Of a stretch of DNA of 64,000 nt, positions 60,959 to 64,000 are shown in pieces. The stretch spans positions 42,384-106,383 of the forward strand of contig NZ_QFWQ01000010.1 in NCBI RefSeq assembly GCF_003335105.1. Direction: 5' to 3'. A program made the translations under genes and the position numbers. Source of the stretch: Rhodanobacter denitrificans. GTDB taxonomy: Bacteria; Pseudomonadota; Gammaproteobacteria; Xanthomonadales; Rhodanobacteraceae. The notes beneath the pieces were generated by a model. It was not told the origin of the DNA. It saw only the letters and a list, made by a program, of their open reading frames with translations, and did no database searches. Each line of letters opens with the position of its first letter. The first letter of the stretch is position 1.

Positions 60959-62113
60959 ATGCACTTCGACCTCTTTACGCTCGGCGTCATCGGCGCGGCC
61001 ATCGGCATCGCCATTTCGATAAGTTTCACCCTGCTCGGGCTGGTGCTGCGTGGCCTGCCGGCGCTGCGCATCTGGGCCACCGCGTTCTGGGTGATAACCG
61101 CCGCCGCGCTCACCCAGGGCCTGAACGAAAACGGCAGCCTGCTCTCCACGGTCGTGGGTGGCGGCCTGATCGCGGTGGCCAATGCGCTGATGCTGATGGG
61201 CATCGCCATCCACCTGCGCTACCCGCTGCGCTGGCGCTGGCCGCTGGCGGTGGTGGGCCTGTTCGTAGCCTGCCAGGTCCATGTCTACCTGTCACCGCCG
61301 ACGCAGACGGTCTCGGCGCTGATGTTCGGCGGCTACAGCGTGGTCTGGGACGCATGGATGGTCTGGGTGCTGATGTGGCGCTCGCCGCGGGACATGCGCA
61401 ATACCTGCGGCTTCACCGCGCTGATCTTCATCATCGATGCGCTGTTCTACCTGCTGCGTTCGGTGGTGGTGCTGTTTCCGCAGCTGTTCGCGCACTCGCC
61501 GCTCGACGAACTGCTCACCACCTGGAACTACCTGTTCGGCATCCTGTCCTCGTTCCTGCTGAGCACCGGGTTCACCCTGATGCTGGCCGAACGGCTGACC
61601 CTGGACCTGCGCCGGCTGGCGCGCACCGACGGGCTCACCGGCCTGCTCAATCGCAACGCCTTGATCGAGGCGGGCGAGCGCCTGGTGGAGGCCTGTCGCG
61701 CGCGCGGGCAGGCCTGCAGCGTGCTGATGTTCGACCTGGACCACTTCAAGTCGATCAACGACAACTGGGGCCATGCGGCGGGCGATGCGGTGCTCAGCCA
61801 TTTCGTCGGGGTGATCCGTGGCACGGGGCTGGCCCGCGAGGCGCTGTTCGCGCGTTACGGCGGCGAGGAGTTCATGCTGGTGCTGCCGGCCATCGCGCCC
61901 GCGGCCGCCGACGCCCTCGCCGAGCGCATGCGCGCCGCCGTGGCGGCGGAACCGGCATTGTTCGAGGGCCGCAGCATCGACATCACCACCAGCGTGGGCG
62001 TGGCCACGGCCGGCGACGCGAATTTCGAACAGCTGGTCAATGCCGCCGATGTCGCGCTGTATCGGGCCAAGCACCAGGGCCGCAATCAGGTGGCGTGGAA
62101 TCCGGCGGCGTAA
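60959..62113 (+). CDS. Membrane-bound diguanylate cyclase (GGDEF)
   Basis: This 384-residue protein has six N-terminal transmembrane helices (residues 1-200, e.g. GVIGAAIGIAISISFTLLGL, PLAVVGLFVACQVHVYLS, FGILSSFLLSTGFTLML) of the 5TM/7TM-sensor type. A GGDEF domain (residues 225-384) follows: RTDGLTGLLNRNALIEAG, FDLDHFKSINDNWGHAAGDA and active-site FARYGGEEFMLVLP. It is a catalytically competent c-di-GMP synthase. The start MHFDLFTLGVIGAA was chosen; the frame is open upstream without homology. No PDE or effector gene is adjacent. Confidence 0.9.
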   Translation: MHFDLFTLGVIGAAIGIAISISFTLLGLVLRGLPALRIWATAFWVITAAALTQGLNENGSLLSTVVGGGLIAVANALMLMGIAIHLRYPLRWRWPLAVVGLFVACQVHVYLSPPTQTVSALMFGGYSVVWDAWMVWVLMWRSPRDMRNTCGFTALIFIIDALFYLLRSVVVLFPQLFAHSPLDELLTTWNYLFGILSSFLLSTGFTLMLAERLTLDLRRLARTDGLTGLLNRNALIEAGERLVEACRARGQACSVLMFDLDHFKSINDNWGHAAGDAVLSHFVGVIRGTGLAREALFARYGGEEFMLVLPAIAPAAADALAERMRAAVAAEPALFEGRSIDITTSVGVATAGDANFEQLVNAADVALYRAKHQGRNQVAWNPAA

Positions 62114-62414
62114 AGAGAGCCGGGGCATGGGCGGGTGGGCTTTCCGTCCCGGAAACGCGAACCCACCTCCTTATCTCCCCGGTGCGCCTGCACCGACCCG
62201 GCAGCCACGGCATTTCCGCACACGGTCATACCCGCACTTTTGCCTGTGTAACTCGTACACCCTCAAAAGGGTTGGATAACACCGCTGCCTGTATCTGCGC
62301 CGATGCCGGAGCTGGTGCGCAAGGGCCTGATCTGCTTTAGGAATTGTGCGCTTGTGCGGTCAGGGGCGGAGCCGCATACTCGGTGCAATACCCCACTTTT
62401 GGGGTCTACTAAGC
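62114..62414. other. Gene-free region left of the cassette array
   Basis: This 300-nt stretch has no convincing coding sequence and no integrase gene. The right end leads into the first GTTAGAT recombination junction; it may contain an attI-like site. Confidence 0.5.
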
Positions 62415-62421
62415 GTTAGAT
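62415..62421 (+). other. Integron recombination junction (first GTTAGAT)
   Basis: GTTAGAT fits the GTTRRRY core at which cassettes are inserted. It marks the left end of the array. Whether it belongs to an attI or to a degenerate attC cannot be decided, because no attC-like pairing was found upstream. Confidence 0.55.
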
Positions 62422-62451
62422 TTGTCGCCAACCAAAACAGGGGGGGTTGAG

Positions 62452-62688
62452 ATGGCTCTTTGCAAGAACGGTCAACGTTTGACGCAATCACAAGATGCAG
62501 CATTCGATGCTACGCATGGTCCAGGTACAGCAGCGCCACACCCTGGCATCTACCGTTGCACTTCATGTGGTGACGAGATCGCAATTGCGGGCGGGCACAC
62601 GCTGCCACCTCAGAATCATCGGCAACACAATCCGGCCAATGGTCAAATTAAGTGGCAGCTTCTGGTATATCCAGTTCAGCAAAACTGA
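62452..62688 (+). CDS. Cassette 1: small protein with a CTSC motif
   Basis: This 78-residue protein starts at ATG with GGGGGG about 6 nt upstream. The centre has GIYRCTSCGDEIAIAGGHTL, a CxxC knuckle that could bind zinc, and LPPQNHRQHN. Similar short proteins with a CxxCG...LPPxxH pattern are typical integron cargo. It is followed directly by attC1 (62696-62752). The function is unknown. Confidence 0.65.
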   Translation: MALCKNGQRLTQSQDAAFDATHGPGTAAPHPGIYRCTSCGDEIAIAGGHTLPPQNHRQHNPANGQIKWQLLVYPVQQN

Positions 62689-62695
62689 GAGACAA

Positions 62696-62752
62696 GTCTA
62701 ACAGTTCGTTCAAGGCGGACGGCTACGCCGCCGCTGAACTCCAGCGTTAGCG
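62696..62752 (+). other. attC recombination site 1
   Basis: It starts GTCTAAC (R'') and ends GTTAGCG (R'). The inner arms TTCA...GGCGG and CCGCC...TGAA form the hairpin of a single-stranded attC. It is almost identical to attC2, with the same ACGGCTACG loop. Confidence 0.88.
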
Positions 62753-62755
62753 CCT

Positions 62756-63157
62756 ATGAGATCACTACAATTCTGTACAGCGTTTTGGTTGATTCTTAAC
62801 CTTAGCGGCTGTGCTTCTCAGACAGCGCCTTGGAAGCAACTTGTTGCGCGCAACACTACGACGACAGCGAAGGTGGTCAGTACAAACTGTTCAGATCATG
62901 GCAGCGTTGTATACCGCTTCACCGCCAATGGTCATGACTACACAAATGTCTCGTATTGGATTGATCATCCATGCGACCAAATCAGGCCGGAGGACCCGAT
63001 CTTGGTTTACTACGATCCGGTTGTCCCAAACACGAACACAACCATGAGCCCAGCGGATGCCTTGTGTCACTATCAAAGTGAGGCCGTTGTTCCATATTTC
63101 ATCGCAGCCTTTTTGGCGGTCGTAGGCGCGATTCAGCTCGCTCGCAAATTGCGTTAA
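62756..63157 (+). CDS. Cassette 2: DUF3592-like lipoprotein
   Basis: This 133-residue protein has a hydrophobic N-terminus ending in a lipobox, LSGC. The DUF3592-like pattern is TTTTAKVVSTNCSDHGSVVY, RFTANGHDYTNVSYWIDHPC, then EDPILVYYDPVVPNTN. A C-terminal transmembrane helix (VPYFIAAFLAVVGAIQLA) follows. The stop codon overlaps the start of attC2, which is typical of compact cassettes. It is envelope-associated; the function is unknown. Confidence 0.65.
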   Translation: MRSLQFCTAFWLILNLSGCASQTAPWKQLVARNTTTTAKVVSTNCSDHGSVVYRFTANGHDYTNVSYWIDHPCDQIRPEDPILVYYDPVVPNTNTTMSPADALCHYQSEAVVPYFIAAFLAVVGAIQLARKLR

Positions 63158-63207
63158 CAATTCGTTCAAGGCGGACGGCTACGCCGCCGCTTAACTCCAG
63201 CTTTAGA
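63152..63207 (+). other. attC recombination site 2
   Basis: It is nearly identical to attC1 (TTCGTTCAAGGCGGACGGCT, then ACGCCGCCGCTTAACTCCAG). The R' core reads CTTTAGA instead of GTTAGNN, a change that may weaken recombination at this end. Confidence 0.85.
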
Positions 63208-63266
63208 GCGAACTAATCACTACTCCCTGCACGTAAACATTCAGCCCAACATCGAAGGATTGATAT

Positions 63267-63959
63267 ATGGCCAGATGCACAGCACCAATACGGGGACATA
63301 GTTCGGCGGCTGCCGCAGCCGCGTGTCCAGCTTGCCGTTATCGCAGCAGTTCACGTTACGGCGGTGGTTATGGCAGCTCGTACTATCCATCCACGAGCAG
63401 CTCCAGCTACAGCAGTTCACGCGGCGGCGGTCGCAAGAGTTCAAAGCCTCGCTGGTCCAGTGTAGGATCTGCGGTCTTCTACACACCTCAAGAGGTGCAA
63501 TCGCTAACGCCAATCCGTGAATCGGTGGAGGCTCAGGCTACCCGACATCCGGACCGGCGCGATGTGTTTCTTTGCCACGCGTGGGATGACCGGCAGGGGG
63601 CAGCAAAGCAACTGCACGACCTGCTCGAAGCTGTTGGTGTCAAAGTCTGGTTCAGTGAAAAAGATCTTGGTCTCGGCGTTCCCATGATGCGCGCAATTGA
63701 TAAGGGGCTAGCCAACTCGAAGGTCGGCCTAGTGCTTGTAACGCCAGCGCTTCTGGCACGCCTTCCGAAAGAGAGCGTCGCTGACAAAGAACTCTCAACA
63801 CTACTCGCAGGAAATCGGCTTGTTCCTATTGTGCACAACACAACATATGAAGCGCTTCGCGAGGTGAGTCCGATGCTAGCCTCAAGAACGGGCCTAGATA
63901 CCGCAGAGGACTCCATGTCGGAAGTGGCTGCAAAAATTGCCGAGCTTGTTGCACCGTAA
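63267..63959 (+). CDS. Cassette 3: TIR-domain protein
   Basis: This 230-residue protein has a low-complexity N-terminus (Ser/Gly/Tyr-rich, residues 26-56, with a CPAC at 20-23) and a TIR domain at residues 99-230: DVFLCHAWDDRQGAAKQLHD, VKVWFSEKDLGLGVPMMRAI, DKGLANSKVGLVLVTPALL. Bacterial TIR domains bind or cleave NAD and act in anti-phage systems such as Thoeris. The catalytic Glu cannot be placed by eye with certainty; Glu131 in the W-F-S-E loop is a candidate. It is flanked by attC2 and a partial attC3, so it is a mobile cassette. Confidence 0.8.
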   Translation: MARCTAPIRGHSSAAAAAACPACRYRSSSRYGGGYGSSYYPSTSSSSYSSSRGGGRKSSKPRWSSVGSAVFYTPQEVQSLTPIRESVEAQATRHPDRRDVFLCHAWDDRQGAAKQLHDLLEAVGVKVWFSEKDLGLGVPMMRAIDKGLANSKVGLVLVTPALLARLPKESVADKELSTLLAGNRLVPIVHNTTYEALREVSPMLASRTGLDTAEDSMSEVAAKIAELVAP

Positions 63960-63968
63960 AGACGGTGC

Positions 63969-64000
63969 GCTCTAACAACTCCGTAGGAGACTTCCCCGTC
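63969..64000 (+). other. attC recombination site 3, left part only
   Basis: GCTCTAAC followed by AACTCCGTAGGAGACTTCCC marks the start of a third attC. The site is cut by the window edge; the sequence inside differs from attC1 and attC2. Confidence 0.6.

Overview
This is a GC-rich, gene-dense chromosomal window from a gammaproteobacterium. The rplU-rpmA-obgE locus, fused isobutyryl-CoA mutase, leucine-degradation genes, a PEP-CTERM protein, TetR-controlled hydrolases and RAYT/REP-like debris suggest the Xanthomonadales/Rhodanobacteraceae (Rhodanobacter- or Dyella-like). This is inferred from gene content and composition, not from a database match.

Layout: 1-4845 carries uvrA (partial), an exported DUF2059 protein, rplU-rpmA-obgE and a Fur-box-preceded cupredoxin plus FTR1 iron permease. 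4847-20365 is largely branched-chain amino acid and short-chain acyl-CoA catabolism: methylcrotonoyl-CoA carboxylase beta, acetyl-CoA acetyltransferase, isovaleryl-CoA dehydrogenase, leucine dehydrogenase and a fused mutase (icmF) whose reading frame has absorbed two palindromic repeats. A lipoprotein-type subtilisin autotransporter and an M48 lipoprotein protease are interspersed. 20377-24210 is an AT-richer accessory island with a two-gene Kiwa anti-phage system, unknown membrane and Sel1-repeat proteins, a broken RAYT transposase and several dispersed repeats. 24211-44770 is ordinary accessory metabolism: GST, serine hydrolase, two MFS transporters, a PEP-CTERM protein with a sigma-54-like promoter, an SPFH protein, an SGNH hydrolase/AraC/VOC overlap chain, M61 and M28 peptidases and a peroxiredoxin.

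44897-48808 (minus strand) is the most unusual part. A compact cluster encodes a COG2521-type methyltransferase, a SonM/OphMA-type alpha-N-methyltransferase, a 91-residue peptide whose N-terminal half looks like a borosin-binding domain, and a TPR-GGDEF diguanylate cyclase. I interpret it as a split borosin RiPP (backbone N-methylated peptide) locus.

48975-62113 holds redox and detoxification genes (FMN reductase, three GSTs, disulfide oxidoreductase, redoxin, DUF899), an ECF42-type sigma factor coupled to a YciI/DGPF protein, an Lrp-regulated PLP enzyme, an MFS transporter and a second diguanylate cyclase. From about 62415 to the right edge is a gene-cassette array with two nearly identical attC sites and the start of a third. 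It carries a small Cys-containing protein, a DUF3592-like lipoprotein and a TIR-domain protein. No integron integrase is visible in the window.
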